From contig NZ_SLVJ01000006.1 in NCBI RefSeq assembly GCF_004345325.1, forward strand, positions 62,001-126,000: 64,000 bases of DNA, written 5' to 3'. How positions within the stretch are numbered: the first letter of the stretch is position 1; each line of letters opens with the position of its first letter. The DNA is from Acinetobacter calcoaceticus (GTDB taxonomy: Bacteria; Pseudomonadota; Gammaproteobacteria; Pseudomonadales; Moraxellaceae). A program made the position numbers and the translations under genes. The notes beneath the pieces were generated by a model. It was not told the origin of the DNA. It did not search any database and worked only from the letters and a program-made list of their open reading frames with translations. Shown here one piece after another: positions 22,194 through 30,919 of this stretch.

Positions 22194-23408
22194 CTATGGA
22201 TGGGTGAAGCGGTCTAAAGCTCGACCTAAACGGTTTAAGCCTTCTGCAATATCTTGCTCAGGGATAATCAATGATGGCGTGAAACGCACCACATTTGGTC
22301 CTGCGATCAAAGCCATCAAGCCTTCATCACCTGCAAGTTGGATGATTTCTTTGGCGCGCCCAGCATATTCAGCATTGAGCTCAATCCCAATCAACAAACC
22401 TTGACCACGGATCTGTTTAAACACGCCATATTGAGCATTGAGTTGATTAATCCCATCGATAAAGATTTGGGCACGTCGCTTTACACCTTCAAGCACTTCA
22501 GGCTGGCGAATATGCTCAAATACTGCACCTGCGACTGCACTGGCTAAAGGATTACCGCCATAGGTGGTCCCATGATCACCAACAACATAATGTTGTGAAT
22601 AGGCATCTGTGGTCAGCATTGCCCCGATTGGAAAGCCACCACCGAGTGCTTTGGCGGTGGTTAAAATATCTGGAGTCACTGCAGTATTCATATAGGCATA
22701 CAAAGCGCCTGTACGTCCTACACCGGTTTGAACTTCATCAAAAATAAGCACTGCACCAGTCTCGTCACAACGTTGACGAAGGATCTGTAAAAATGCAGGA
22801 TCGGCATTAATGACCCCACCTTCCCCTTGTATCGGCTCAACAATCACAGCACAGGTTTGATCATCAATCGCTATGCGTGCTGCTTCGATATCGTTATAGG
22901 CAATGTGTTCAATTGCTGGCGGTAAAGGCGCAAAGTCTTGTGAATATTTAGGCTGTCCACCAGCTGTCACCGTAAACAAGGTCCGACCATGAAAGGCATT
23001 TTTAAAAGCGACAATTTTATTTTTTGCTGAACCACCTCGCGCCAAGCCCACTTTTCGGGCCAATTTCAACGCGGCTTCATTGGCTTCAGCCCCTGAATTA
23101 CAAAAGAATACTTTGTCAGCAAAGGTATGCTGTATCAATTGATTGGCTAGTTTGAGCACAGGTTCATTGGTATAGCCATTACCAAGATGCCAAAGTTTTT
23201 GCGCTTGTTCAGTCAAGGCATTAACAGCGACAGGATGAGCATGACCGAGTGCATTTACAGCGATCCCCCCAGCAAAATCGATATATTCTTTCTCTTCTTG
23301 ATCCCAGACTCTTGAGCCTGCACCACGGACCAAAATGAAATTTGCAGGGGCATATACAGGCACCATCCAATCATTGAAATTTTGGCGGCTAATCGTTTTT
23401 TGTACCAT
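22194..23408 (-). CDS. astC: Succinylornithine aminotransferase AstC (class-III PLP enzyme)
   Basis: PLP-dependent transaminase of the AST pathway, converting succinylornithine to succinylglutamate semialdehyde; many homologues also act as acetylornithine transaminase (ArgD). The 404-residue sequence shows [17 protein letters not shown] (phosphate-binding region), [12 protein letters not shown] and [14 protein letters not shown] PLP lysine motif [14 protein letters not shown]. The ATG at 23408 is chosen because GAGG lies about 8 nt upstream; the ATG at 23414 touches that site. It is the promoter-proximal gene of the operon, divergent from the Lrp-family regulator. Confidence 0.93.
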   Translation of the reverse strand: MVQKTISRQNFNDWMVPVYAPANFILVRGAGSRVWDQEEKEYIDFAGGIAVNALGHAHPVAVNALTEQAQKLWHLGNGYTNEPVLKLANQLIQHTFADKVFFCNSGAEANEAALKLARKVGLARGGSAKNKIVAFKNAFHGRTLFTVTAGGQPKYSQDFAPLPPAIEHIAYNDIEAARIAIDDQTCAVIVEPIQGEGGVINADPAFLQILRQRCDETGAVLIFDEVQTGVGRTGALYAYMNTAVTPDILTTAKALGGGFPIGAMLTTDAYSQHYVVGDHGTTYGGNPLASAVAGAVFEHIRQPEVLEGVKRRAQIFIDGINQLNAQYGVFKQIRGQGLLIGIELNAEYAGRAKEIIQLAGDEGLMALIAGPNVVRFTPSLIIPEQDIAEGLNRLGRALDRFTHP

Positions 23409-23787
23409 AGTCATCCTCACTTTATATTGACTTAGATTTTTTTAGAATTTACTTAATTGATCAATGACCGATCGATTGATGAATAACACTTTTACTTATT
23501 TAATCTTTCGTGGATCAAAAAAGCCCAGCCTTAGGCAAAAAATGCAACAACAACAAAACAACCAAAATGAAAAACTAAACAAATTAAGTTTAAATACTGC
23601 GGTGCGATTCACATTCATAAGGAGTCTCATCTATTATTTTTGATGAGTAGTCGATAACACTGATCGCGAAAAGTGACCGAACTCCAAACATGCCGTTAAG
23701 TATGAAAAATCATTTCGATCCCAAAAAGTTGGTATTTTGCGTAAAATGACCTATATTTTTTCCAATTTGATTATAGGTGCAATCAAA
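23409..23787. other. Divergent control region between astC and the Lrp-family regulator
   Basis: Holds promoters for both directions. About 50-70 bp upstream of astC are nested palindromic sequences: TTGATCAA (23457-23464) and TCAAT...ATTGA (23461-23479) around CGATCG. They are plausible operator sites for the adjacent regulator. I see no convincing sigma-54 -24/-12 element, unlike E. coli astC. Confidence 0.5.
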
Positions 23788-24213
23788 ATGAACAATACCG
23801 ACAGTCAAATCCTTGGATTACTGCGAGACAATGCCAGACTCTCGATTACTGCATTGGCCACAACCTTGCGCATTTCGAGAGCTACAGTACAAAAACGGAT
23901 AGAGTTTATGGAAGCCAGTGGCGTCATTACTGGTTATACAGTGAAAGTCAAACCAGACTTTGAGAAGGATATGATTCGTGCTTGGATGCACATCATGGTA
24001 GAGGGCAATAAATCAATGCAGGTGATTAAAGCACTGCGGGTAGATCCTGCAGTAGAAACATTACATACCACCAATGGCAAATGGGATCTGTTAGTCGAAA
24101 TAAAATCCAATGATCTAGACAGCTTTGACAAAATCTTAGATCGAATCCGCACAATTACTGGAGTACAAAGTTCTGAAACCAGTATTCTATTAAGCACCTA
24201 TAAGACCCATTAA
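23788..24213 (+). CDS. Lrp/AsnC-family transcriptional regulator
   Basis: A 141-residue feast/famine regulator. An N-terminal winged HTH (DSQILGLLRDNARLSITALA then TLRISRATVQKRIEFME) is followed by a RAM ligand-binding domain from about residue 60, including HTTNGKWDLLVEI. The ATG at 23788 is chosen over a frame extension to 23737 because Lrp-family proteins begin just before the first helix. Position and divergence suggest control of astCADBE in response to arginine or a related amino acid; this is inferred from context only. Confidence 0.88.
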   Translation: MNNTDSQILGLLRDNARLSITALATTLRISRATVQKRIEFMEASGVITGYTVKVKPDFEKDMIRAWMHIMVEGNKSMQVIKALRVDPAVETLHTTNGKWDLLVEIKSNDLDSFDKILDRIRTITGVQSSETSILLSTYKTH

Positions 24214-24696
24214 CCACGCTTATTGTAATTTCATAAGATATTTAATCTTGGAATTAAATAAGTTTTACTTCAGTTTATCTAGGAAAAAAAGGAATACTAG
24301 CCTAGGCTTATATTCCCAATTTTCAATCAACGCATCTACTTGATCAAAGAAATACTCTTCTTTTATACCAATGACTTAGCATTTGAGATCATGATCGAGC
24401 AATGCGAAACAGTCAGAGATATCAACTTGTTTAGAAGTCGAATTATTTGCATCAAATTATGAGTACACCTGTAGCATTGCCGCAGCAACGAGCAAACAAG
24501 TTGTTTCACATGAAGAATATCAATAATAAATACTGTACCAAATATCCTGTCTGGATCCATCCTGTGCAGTGGAGCTATTTGTCAACTTTTTTTCTTAGAT
24601 GAGAAAATCGCCAACTTAGTCAAAGCTAGCATTTATGTTTCCAACTGCGGCACACTCGATTAGAATAGCGCCATCTTGCCACTACCGCCTGCGTTT
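24214..24696. other. Intergenic region between regulator and xanP (about 480 bp)
   Basis: I see no supported gene or RNA here. A TAGAAT hexamer (about 24662) about 35 bp before the xanP start is a possible -10 box. A 47-codon ORF at 24459-24602 lacks a ribosome binding site and family resemblance. Confidence 0.5.
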
Positions 24697-26067
24697 ATGT
24701 CACAACACGACCCAGTAACACCGTCAGAACAAAAAATCGATCTCGTCTATGGGCTTGAAGATCGACCGAATAACTTGCTGTCTTTTTTTGCTGCCTTACA
24801 ACATTTGCTTGCGATCATTGTCCCAATTGTGACCCCTGGTCTATTGATCTGTTTGGCACTTGGTGTATCGACTCAAGACACCAATATGATTTTGTCCATG
24901 TCATTGGTCATCTCTGGTATCGCAACTTTTTTACAATGTAAGAAAGTTGGCCCATTCGGTGCAGGTTTATTGATTGTTCAAGGTACCAGTTTTAACTTTA
25001 TCGGCCCGATCATTGCGATTGGTAGTCTAATGGTGAGTTCAGGAACGCCAGTCAATCAAGTCATGGCCGCTATCTTTGGTGTGGTGATCGCAGGTTCATT
25101 TATTGAGATGGGCGTGTCACGGATATTACCTTGGGTAAAACAATTGATCACGCCACTGGTCACAGGTATCGTGGTCTTGCTGATTGGTCTGACCCTGATT
25201 AAAGAAGGTCTCATCAGCATGGGCGGTGGCTATCAAGCCATGCAAAGCAATAGTTTTGCTAGCGCAGATAACTTGATTATGTCCTGTACGGTATTGGGGA
25301 TTATTATCCTGCTCAACCGAATTAATATCGTTTGGATTAAAAGTTCAGCGATTCTCATTGCATTGGTTATCGGTTATATCTTGGCTGGTTTTATGGGCTA
25401 TTTAGATTTTTCTAATTTAGATCAAATGCCACTGGTTCAAGTCCCTACACCGATGCACTTTGGCTTGAGTTTTGATTGGGGACTGTTTATCCCGATGGCC
25501 TTTATTTATTTGGTCACCTCACTTGAAGCGATTGGTGATATTACAGCAACCTCTAAGATTTCCAATCAACCCGTTGATGGTCCGATCTGGATGCAGCGTA
25601 TTAAAGGCGGTGTTTTGGTCAATGGTGCTAACTCATTATTAGCAGGTCTATTCAATACTTTTCCAAGCTCAGTCTTTGCACAAAATAATGGTGTGATTCA
25701 ATTGACGGGTGTAGCCAGTCGCCATGTTGGCATTTGGATCGCATTTATGTTGATTATATTGGGTTTATTCCCTATTGTAGCGGGAGTGATCCAAGCTGTT
25801 CCACAAGCTGTTTTGGGCGGTGCAGTCATGGTGATGTTTGGTGCTGTTGCAGCTTCAGGTATTAATATTTTAGCTGGTGTGCATTTAGATCGTCGTGCTC
25901 TGTTGATTATTGCCATATCTCTGGCTCTCGGTTTAGGTGTCGCTCAAGTACCGCAAATCCTGGAACACCTTCCAGAGCTTATACGCAATATCTTTAGCTC
26001 AGGTGTGGCAACCGGTGGTATCTGTGCCCTGATTCTTAATGTCGTGCTACCAGCACATAAGAAATAA
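24697..26067 (+). CDS. xanP: Xanthine permease XanP (NCS2 family)
   Basis: Proton-coupled purine transporter of the inner membrane. The 456-residue sequence resembles E. coli XanP throughout: LEDRPNNLLSFFAALQHLLA at the start, VQGTSFNFIGP in TM3, YLVTSLEAIGDITATSKIS in TM8 (with the substrate-binding Glu), FAQNNGVIQLTGVASR in TM10, and about 14 hydrophobic segments. The ATG at 24697 gives MSQHDPVTP; the frame extends upstream to a TTG. Xanthine specificity is inferred from similarity; uric acid is an alternative substrate. Confidence 0.88.
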   Translation: MSQHDPVTPSEQKIDLVYGLEDRPNNLLSFFAALQHLLAIIVPIVTPGLLICLALGVSTQDTNMILSMSLVISGIATFLQCKKVGPFGAGLLIVQGTSFNFIGPIIAIGSLMVSSGTPVNQVMAAIFGVVIAGSFIEMGVSRILPWVKQLITPLVTGIVVLLIGLTLIKEGLISMGGGYQAMQSNSFASADNLIMSCTVLGIIILLNRINIVWIKSSAILIALVIGYILAGFMGYLDFSNLDQMPLVQVPTPMHFGLSFDWGLFIPMAFIYLVTSLEAIGDITATSKISNQPVDGPIWMQRIKGGVLVNGANSLLAGLFNTFPSSVFAQNNGVIQLTGVASRHVGIWIAFMLIILGLFPIVAGVIQAVPQAVLGGAVMVMFGAVAASGINILAGVHLDRRALLIIAISLALGLGVAQVPQILEHLPELIRNIFSSGVATGGICALILNVVLPAHKK

Positions 26068-26133
26068 ATCCTATATGTACTGAGTCGCCCCCTAACAAGG
26101 CATTAAGCTCAATAAATGTGAAAAGTGAAGAAA

Positions 26134-27165
26134 ATGGATCCTAGAAGTGAAGTTGTCATTCGACAAAGCGCCAGCCTCAAAGGCCGAGTTTTATTCATCA
26201 ATGCACCTGCGGATACTCTGCTGCATGACCTTGATGATCAAATCCAGTCCACACATTGGACCTGGAACTATTACGATCATCAAGCGCACCTGAAGCAACA
26301 ATACAATTCATTTTTCTCTGTCGAGTTTCCGGCACAAGAATTTGATCAAGTCGTTATTTTTACGCCAAAATCTAAAATATTATTAGAGTATGTTCTGGCA
26401 CAAGTCGCCAGTCAGTTAAAACCACAACAATTGGTATTTCTAGTCGGTGAAAAGAAAGGGGGTATAGAAGGAGCTGCCAAACAATTACAGCCTTACGGGA
26501 GCTGTTTTAAATTAGATAGTGCCCGTCATTGTCAACTGTGGCAGATGGCATTATCTGAAACTGTCGCAGCACAACCATTACAAGCATGGATAAAGAAATA
26601 CACCATCCAAGCGCCAGACTTTAGTTTTGAAGTCTGTGCTTTACCTGGTGTATTTAGCCAAGATCACTTGGATATCGGCACAGCGGAATTACTGCCGTTT
26701 CTCAGCCAAGTTAAATCAGGTAAAATCGCAGATTTTGGCTGTGGTGCGGGGGTGATTGCATGTTATTTAGCGAAGTTAAATCCTGCGAATTTAATACATG
26801 CGTTAGATATTGATGCATTCGCGTTAAAGTCTACGGAATTGACTTTTCAACACAATCAAATTGCGCCAGAACAACTGCAGCTTCAAGCAGTGACTGGAAT
26901 ACAAGATGCACCTACAGACTTGAATGCATTGGTGAGTAATCCACCATTTCATCAAGGTATTCAAACTAACTATGATGCCAGTGAAGGCTTATGCCGGCAT
27001 GCAAAATCACACCTAAGACCTTATGGTGAATTGTGGATCGTTGCTAATCGCTTCTTAAACTATCCCCAACTCATTGAACAATATTTTGGCCGAACCACTA
27101 TTAAGTTGGATCAAAATGGGTTTAAGGTAATGCATGCCCAAGCATTTAAACGATCAAAAAAATAA
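26134..27165 (+). CDS. rsmC: 16S rRNA (guanine-1207-N2)-methyltransferase RsmC
   Basis: Methylates G1207 of 16S rRNA in the 30S subunit using SAM. The 343-residue protein has the RsmC layout of two related methyltransferase domains. The C-terminal one is active, with [14 protein letters not shown] (SAM motif I, about 200) and the catalytic [10 protein letters not shown] motif (about 270). The ATG at 26134 follows AAGTGAAG; a GTG at 26125 is an alternative start. It lies 67 bp after xanP and 9 bp before the lysP-like gene. Confidence 0.93.
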   Translation: MDPRSEVVIRQSASLKGRVLFINAPADTLLHDLDDQIQSTHWTWNYYDHQAHLKQQYNSFFSVEFPAQEFDQVVIFTPKSKILLEYVLAQVASQLKPQQLVFLVGEKKGGIEGAAKQLQPYGSCFKLDSARHCQLWQMALSETVAAQPLQAWIKKYTIQAPDFSFEVCALPGVFSQDHLDIGTAELLPFLSQVKSGKIADFGCGAGVIACYLAKLNPANLIHALDIDAFALKSTELTFQHNQIAPEQLQLQAVTGIQDAPTDLNALVSNPPFHQGIQTNYDASEGLCRHAKSHLRPYGELWIVANRFLNYPQLIEQYFGRTTIKLDQNGFKVMHAQAFKRSKK

Positions 27166-27174
27166 GGAAATACG

Positions 27175-28650
27175 ATGAGCAAGACAGATCATCCACAGCT
27201 GCAGCGCAAGCTTGGCGCGCGACATTTAAATATGATTGCCATTGGTGGTTCCATCGGAACAGGGCTATTTCTTGCTTCAGGCACCACCATTGCACAAGCC
27301 GGTCCAGGCGGTGCGTTATTGGCCTATGTCTTAATCGGCATCATGATCTACTTTTTAATGACCAGCTTGGGCGAGTTGGCCACACACAATCCCACCTCAG
27401 GTGCTTTTTTTACCTACGGTAATAAATACGTAGAAGAAGGTTTTGGTTTCGCATTGGGATGGAACTATTGGTATAACTGGGCCATTACGGTCGCATTTGA
27501 ATTGGTTGCAGTGCAATTCATTATGAAGTTCTGGTTCCCAGACCTGCCCGGCTTTTATTGGAGTGCATTATTCCTTGCCATCATCTTTTCCATCAATGCC
27601 CTGACGGTTAAAGGCTTTGGTGAAAGTGAATTCTTTTTCTCTTTGATTAAGGTGATTGCAATATTGGTCTTCATCTGTATTGGTATGTATATGATCGTCA
27701 AGATCATGCTCGATCCAAGTCAAAGCATTCTACAAAACTGGACGGTGGGTGATGCGCCCTTTGTTGGTGGCTTACAAGCCATGATTGGGGTAGCGATGAT
27801 TGCCGGGTTCTCTTTTCAGGGAACTGAAATGGTTGGGGTGGCGGCGGGTGAATCTAAAGATCCGAAAAAAACCATTCCACTGGCAATTAAGCAAATTTTC
27901 TGGCGTATCTTGTTGTTTTATGTGGTGTGTATTTTCATTATCGGTACTTTAGTTGCTTATAACGACCCGAACCTTATCTTGGCTGCTGAAGGCGATGGTA
28001 ACGTTACTTTATCTCCATTCACCTTGTTATATAACAAAGCAGGTTTTGCCTTCGCTGCGAGCTTGATGAATGCAGTGATCTTATCCGCAATCTTGTCTGC
28101 TGGTAACTCAGGCATGTATTCTTCAACCCGTATGTTGTTTGATATGGCTCGCCAAGGTCGTGCACCGAAGTGGTTTGCCAAATTAGATCCGCGTGGTGTA
28201 CCAATGCATGCGCTATTTGCCACCACTGCTGTTGCAGCACTCTGCTTTTTAACCACCTTTATCGGTGAACAAAAAGTTTTTGCCTGGTTACTCAACATGT
28301 CAGGCATGTGTGGTTTTATCGTCTGGTTAGGCATTGCTATCTCACATTATCGCTTCCGCAAAGGTTATATTGCTCAAGGTTATAAACTCAAAGACCTCGC
28401 CTATAGAGCTAAATTCTTCCCATTTGGACCTTGGTTTGCTTTCATCCTGTGCTCGTTTATTGTCTTAGGTCAAAACTATGAAGCATTGATTGGCGGGAAA
28501 ATTAATTGGGTCGGTATACTGTCCACTTATATTAGTATTCCATTGTTCCTGATTATCTGGTTCGCTTATAAATGGAAATACAAAACCAAACTGATTGCTT
28601 ATGATCAAATGGATGTACAACCCATGGATGTGGAAAATAAGATTAAGTAA
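27175..28650 (+). CDS. lysP: Lysine-specific permease LysP-like (APC family)
   Basis: Amino acid:proton symporter of the inner membrane, 491 residues with 12 expected helices. It matches E. coli LysP over long blocks, including MIAIGGSIGTGLFLASGTTI, VEEGFGFALGWNYWYNWA, AMIGVAMIAGFSFQGTE and SAGNSGMYSSTRML. The similarity supports lysine as substrate, although other basic amino acids are possible. The start lies 9 bp after rsmC with AAGG upstream. The stop is followed by a strong hairpin. Confidence 0.85.
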   Translation: MSKTDHPQLQRKLGARHLNMIAIGGSIGTGLFLASGTTIAQAGPGGALLAYVLIGIMIYFLMTSLGELATHNPTSGAFFTYGNKYVEEGFGFALGWNYWYNWAITVAFELVAVQFIMKFWFPDLPGFYWSALFLAIIFSINALTVKGFGESEFFFSLIKVIAILVFICIGMYMIVKIMLDPSQSILQNWTVGDAPFVGGLQAMIGVAMIAGFSFQGTEMVGVAAGESKDPKKTIPLAIKQIFWRILLFYVVCIFIIGTLVAYNDPNLILAAEGDGNVTLSPFTLLYNKAGFAFAASLMNAVILSAILSAGNSGMYSSTRMLFDMARQGRAPKWFAKLDPRGVPMHALFATTAVAALCFLTTFIGEQKVFAWLLNMSGMCGFIVWLGIAISHYRFRKGYIAQGYKLKDLAYRAKFFPFGPWFAFILCSFIVLGQNYEALIGGKINWVGILSTYISIPLFLIIWFAYKWKYKTKLIAYDQMDVQPMDVENKIK

Positions 28651-28661
28651 AGCTTAAACAT

Positions 28662-28690
28662 GTTGCGGCTTAATCTTAAGCCGCAACTTG
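28662..28690 (+). terminator. Hairpin ending the lysP transcript
   Basis: GTTGCGGCTTAA and TTAAGCCGCAAC form a perfect inverted repeat with a 2-nt centre. There is no good T-run. The 3' arm abuts the -35 box of the next promoter. Confidence 0.6.
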
Positions 28691-28715
28691 ACTAATTCAA
28701 TTTGGCATCTATAAT
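28688..28715 (+). promoter_or_regulatory. Sigma-70 type promoter for the rtcB leader
   Basis: TTGACT (28688-28693), 16-bp spacer, TATAAT (28710-28715). This is one of the best consensus promoters in the window. Transcription would begin near 28721. Confidence 0.75.
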
Positions 28716-28794
28716 GTGCAGCATTCGCTATAGTAGTGAATCCAGATACTGAATTGATTGATCGTGATCAATACAAAATACATAGGAGAACGTC

Positions 28795-28824
28795 ATGCTT
28801 TTATTGGAACTTAACTTTAACTAA
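28795..28824 (+). CDS. Leucine-rich leader peptide (9 aa)
   Basis: ATG at 28795 follows a strong ribosome binding site AGGAG (28784-28788) with good spacing. The peptide is MLLLELNFN, with four leucines in nine residues, at codons CTT, TTA, TTG and CTT, then TAA. It lies between a consensus promoter and an overlapping hairpin set, the layout of a transcription attenuator leader. The first downstream gene is rtcB, not a leucine biosynthesis gene. That the peptide is made and controls transcription is inference. Confidence 0.65.
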   Translation: MLLLELNFN

Positions 28825-28843
28825 AACAGCAGACGTCAACTTA

Positions 28844-28909
28844 CGGACACTTGCTTTGTTTTTAGTGTCCGAATGCAAAGATACCACCTAGCATTCGCTA
28901 GGTTTTTTT
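28844..28909 (+). promoter_or_regulatory. Attenuator: competing hairpins upstream of rtcB
   Basis: Three overlapping pairings are visible. Stem A: CGGACACT (28844-28851) with AGTGTCCG (28864-28871). Antiterminator: CGAATGC (28870-28876) with GCATTCG (28891-28897). Terminator: ACCTAGC (28886-28892), loop ATTC, GCTAGGT (28897-28903), then seven T (28903-28909). Stem A and the antiterminator share 28870-28871; antiterminator and terminator share 28891-28897. Stem A begins about 30 nt after the last Leu codon, farther than in classic trp or his leaders, so the coupling to translation is uncertain. Confidence 0.65.
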
Positions 28910-29020
28910 ATGACTAAAAATCTTGTCCTCGGGCCAAAACTTTAAAAATATCATGATGGATCTTGATCGATCCAGACCAATTAAAAGTGCTTAACATCTT
29001 TGCACGAAGAGAATAAATTA

Positions 29021-30226
29021 ATGGGCATACAAATGATTTTAAACGCCAAAGCTGAATATGGCGTTCCAGTCAAGATATACACTCGCGATGTTGATGAAGA
29101 AAGTCTGACTCAACTTAGCAAAATGGCACAGTTACAATTCATTCATTCACATATTGCGGTTATGCCAGATGTGCATGTGGGTAAAGGTGCTACAGTAGGC
29201 AGCGTCATTCCGACTAAAAATGCCATTATCCCTGCAGCAGTAGGCGTGGATATCGGTTGCGGCATGAATGCGCTGCGCTTAAGTTTAACTGCAGCACAGC
29301 TGCCAGACAATTTAAGCGCACTTCGCAATGCCATTGAACGAAAGGTGCCCGTAGGTTTTGAGATGCATAAACAAATCAAAGTCAAATCCTCCACCCTTTC
29401 ACCCTTGGAAAAACGCTTGGCGGTCATTACCACCAAGCATCCGGGGTTAAAACGCATGCTGCGAAATTTTGATTCAACGTGGCAGAAACAAATCGGGACA
29501 CTCGGTGGCGGCAACCACTTTATTGAACTGTGCCTGGATGAACAGCAAGATGTCTGGATTATGCTGCATTCTGGGAGTCGAGGTCTGGGCAATGTCATCG
29601 GTACTTATTTTATCGAGCGTGCTAAAAAAGAATCACAACATCGCTTTGGCCATGTACCCGACAAAGATTTATCCTATTTTGCCAAAGGTTCCTCCAATTT
29701 TGACGACTATGTCGAAGCCGTTGAATGGGCGCAAGAGTATGCCTATGAAAATCGCCGAGAAATGATGCGACTGATCCTAGAAGCCATACGACCCTTGCTT
29801 CCGAGCTTTCAGATGACCAAAGAAGCCATTAATTGTCATCACAATTATGTACAAAAGGAACTGCATTTTGGTGAAGAAGTCTTTGTCACTCGCAAAGGTG
29901 CCATTCGTGCCGGACTCGGTGACTTTGGCATCATTCCAGGCTCTATGGGTGCCCAATCCTTTATCGTTAAAGGTAAGGGTAATCCTGATTCATTTTGTTC
30001 ATGCTCACATGGCGCTGGTCGTAAGATGAGTCGAAGTAAAGCCAAATTATTATTTAATCAACAAGATTTAATTCAACAAACCCAAGGTGTAGAGTGTCGT
30101 AAAGACAAAGCTGTGGTTGATGAGATTCCAAGTGCCTATAAAGATATCCATGAAGTCATGGCCAATCAACAGGATCTGATCGAGGTGGTACACACCCTAA
30201 AACAGGTTCTTTGCATCAAAGGTTAA
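29021..30226 (+). CDS. rtcB: RNA-splicing ligase RtcB family protein
   Basis: RtcB joins 2',3'-cyclic phosphate (or 3'-phosphate) and 5'-OH RNA ends using GTP and Mn2+, as in repair of cleaved tRNA. The 401-residue sequence carries the metal and guanylylation motifs: GVDIGCGMNAL (Asp, Cys), GGGNHFIEL, MLHSGSRGLGN, CHHNYVQKE and CSHGAGRKMSR with the nucleophilic His. The start at 29021 follows GAAGAG; a TTG at 29000 is less likely. No rtcA or rtcR gene is adjacent. Transcription appears to pass through the leucine-rich attenuator upstream. Confidence 0.92.
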   Translation: MGIQMILNAKAEYGVPVKIYTRDVDEESLTQLSKMAQLQFIHSHIAVMPDVHVGKGATVGSVIPTKNAIIPAAVGVDIGCGMNALRLSLTAAQLPDNLSALRNAIERKVPVGFEMHKQIKVKSSTLSPLEKRLAVITTKHPGLKRMLRNFDSTWQKQIGTLGGGNHFIELCLDEQQDVWIMLHSGSRGLGNVIGTYFIERAKKESQHRFGHVPDKDLSYFAKGSSNFDDYVEAVEWAQEYAYENRREMMRLILEAIRPLLPSFQMTKEAINCHHNYVQKELHFGEEVFVTRKGAIRAGLGDFGIIPGSMGAQSFIVKGKGNPDSFCSCSHGAGRKMSRSKAKLLFNQQDLIQQTQGVECRKDKAVVDEIPSAYKDIHEVMANQQDLIEVVHTLKQVLCIKG

Positions 30227-30256
30227 ATCCACATCATTCTTAGACATTGTCATTTA

Positions 30257-30293
30257 TAAAAAACCCCAGGCTCGATGAGCTCTGGGGTTTTTA
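30257..30293 (+). terminator. Terminator after rtcB
   Basis: AAACCCCAG and CTGGGGTTT flank a 12-nt loop, followed by TTTAAT. Flanking A and T runs could let it act in both directions, also serving the convergent lipoprotein gene. Confidence 0.85.
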
Positions 30294-30319
30294 ATATTAA
30301 TTGGACAAATTATTTTAGC

Positions 30320-30775
30320 TTACTTTAAAGTTAAGCTGACCCGTCTATTCTTAGCACGTCCTTCAGCAGTGTTATTATCTGCTATCGGTTGCGTAGAGGC
30401 TTGACCTGTTGCTCGTATTTGACTGGGATTGACATTGTAGTCTGTAACTAAACGAGCTTGTACCATATTAGCACGCTGTTGCGACACCCTACGGTTAATG
30501 GCATTAGACCCGCTACTATCGGTATGACCATCCACCTCTAAAATTAAGCGTGGATTTTGTGCTAAGAGCTTTGCCGCCGAGCTTAGATATGCATTATATT
30601 GCGGCTCAATCTCCGATGAATTCTTATTAAAGTATATAGCCACACCTTGTTTAAGTTCAGCTAATAACGGTTGAACTTGCTGTACAGCGACTTGAGGCGG
30701 AGGAGCTACAGATTGATGTGTACAAGCAGTGAGCATTAGCGCAGAAAGAATCATTAACCATGGATTGATATTCAT
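30320..30775 (-). CDS. OmpA-family lipoprotein (Pal-like)
   Basis: A 151-residue outer-membrane lipoprotein. The signal peptide ends in the lipobox LTAC (Cys18), followed by a short Pro/Gln linker and one OmpA C-terminal peptidoglycan-binding domain. DGHTDSSGSNAINRRVSQQRA contains the Asp and Arg that contact diaminopimelate. It has no beta-barrel. It resembles Pal or YiaD rather than full OmpA and lies just downstream of ompA on the same strand, about 145 bp apart with a terminator between. Confidence 0.85.
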   Translation of the reverse strand: MNINPWLMILSALMLTACTHQSVAPPPQVAVQQVQPLLAELKQGVAIYFNKNSSEIEPQYNAYLSSAAKLLAQNPRLILEVDGHTDSSGSNAINRRVSQQRANMVQARLVTDYNVNPSQIRATGQASTQPIADNNTAEGRAKNRRVSLTLK

Positions 30776-30856
30776 TTTATTAATCTCAAAAAATATTGAT
30801 TGAATTTATTTTTGTTAAACATATCACACTTTTATTATTTAAATTTAAATTAAGTA

Positions 30857-30887
30857 CAAAAAAAGCGACTCTGACGAGTCGCTTTTA
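30857..30887 (-). terminator. Terminator after ompA
   Basis: AAAAGCGACTC, loop TGAC, GAGTCGCTTTT, with a T-run on the minus strand. It separates ompA from the downstream lipoprotein gene. Confidence 0.85.
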
Positions 30888-30919
30888 TAACTATATTAGG
30901 CTACTGCATAAAGCTCAAA

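Noticed and set aside
24459..24602. 47-codon ORF upstream of xanP
   Set aside because: No ribosome binding site, no family resemblance, and codon use unlike the neighbours; probably chance.
28953..28994. 13-codon ORF MMDLDRSRPIKSA as a relic of leuA
   Set aside because: The first residues only loosely recall leuA and the frame ends at once; too short to support a pseudogene call.
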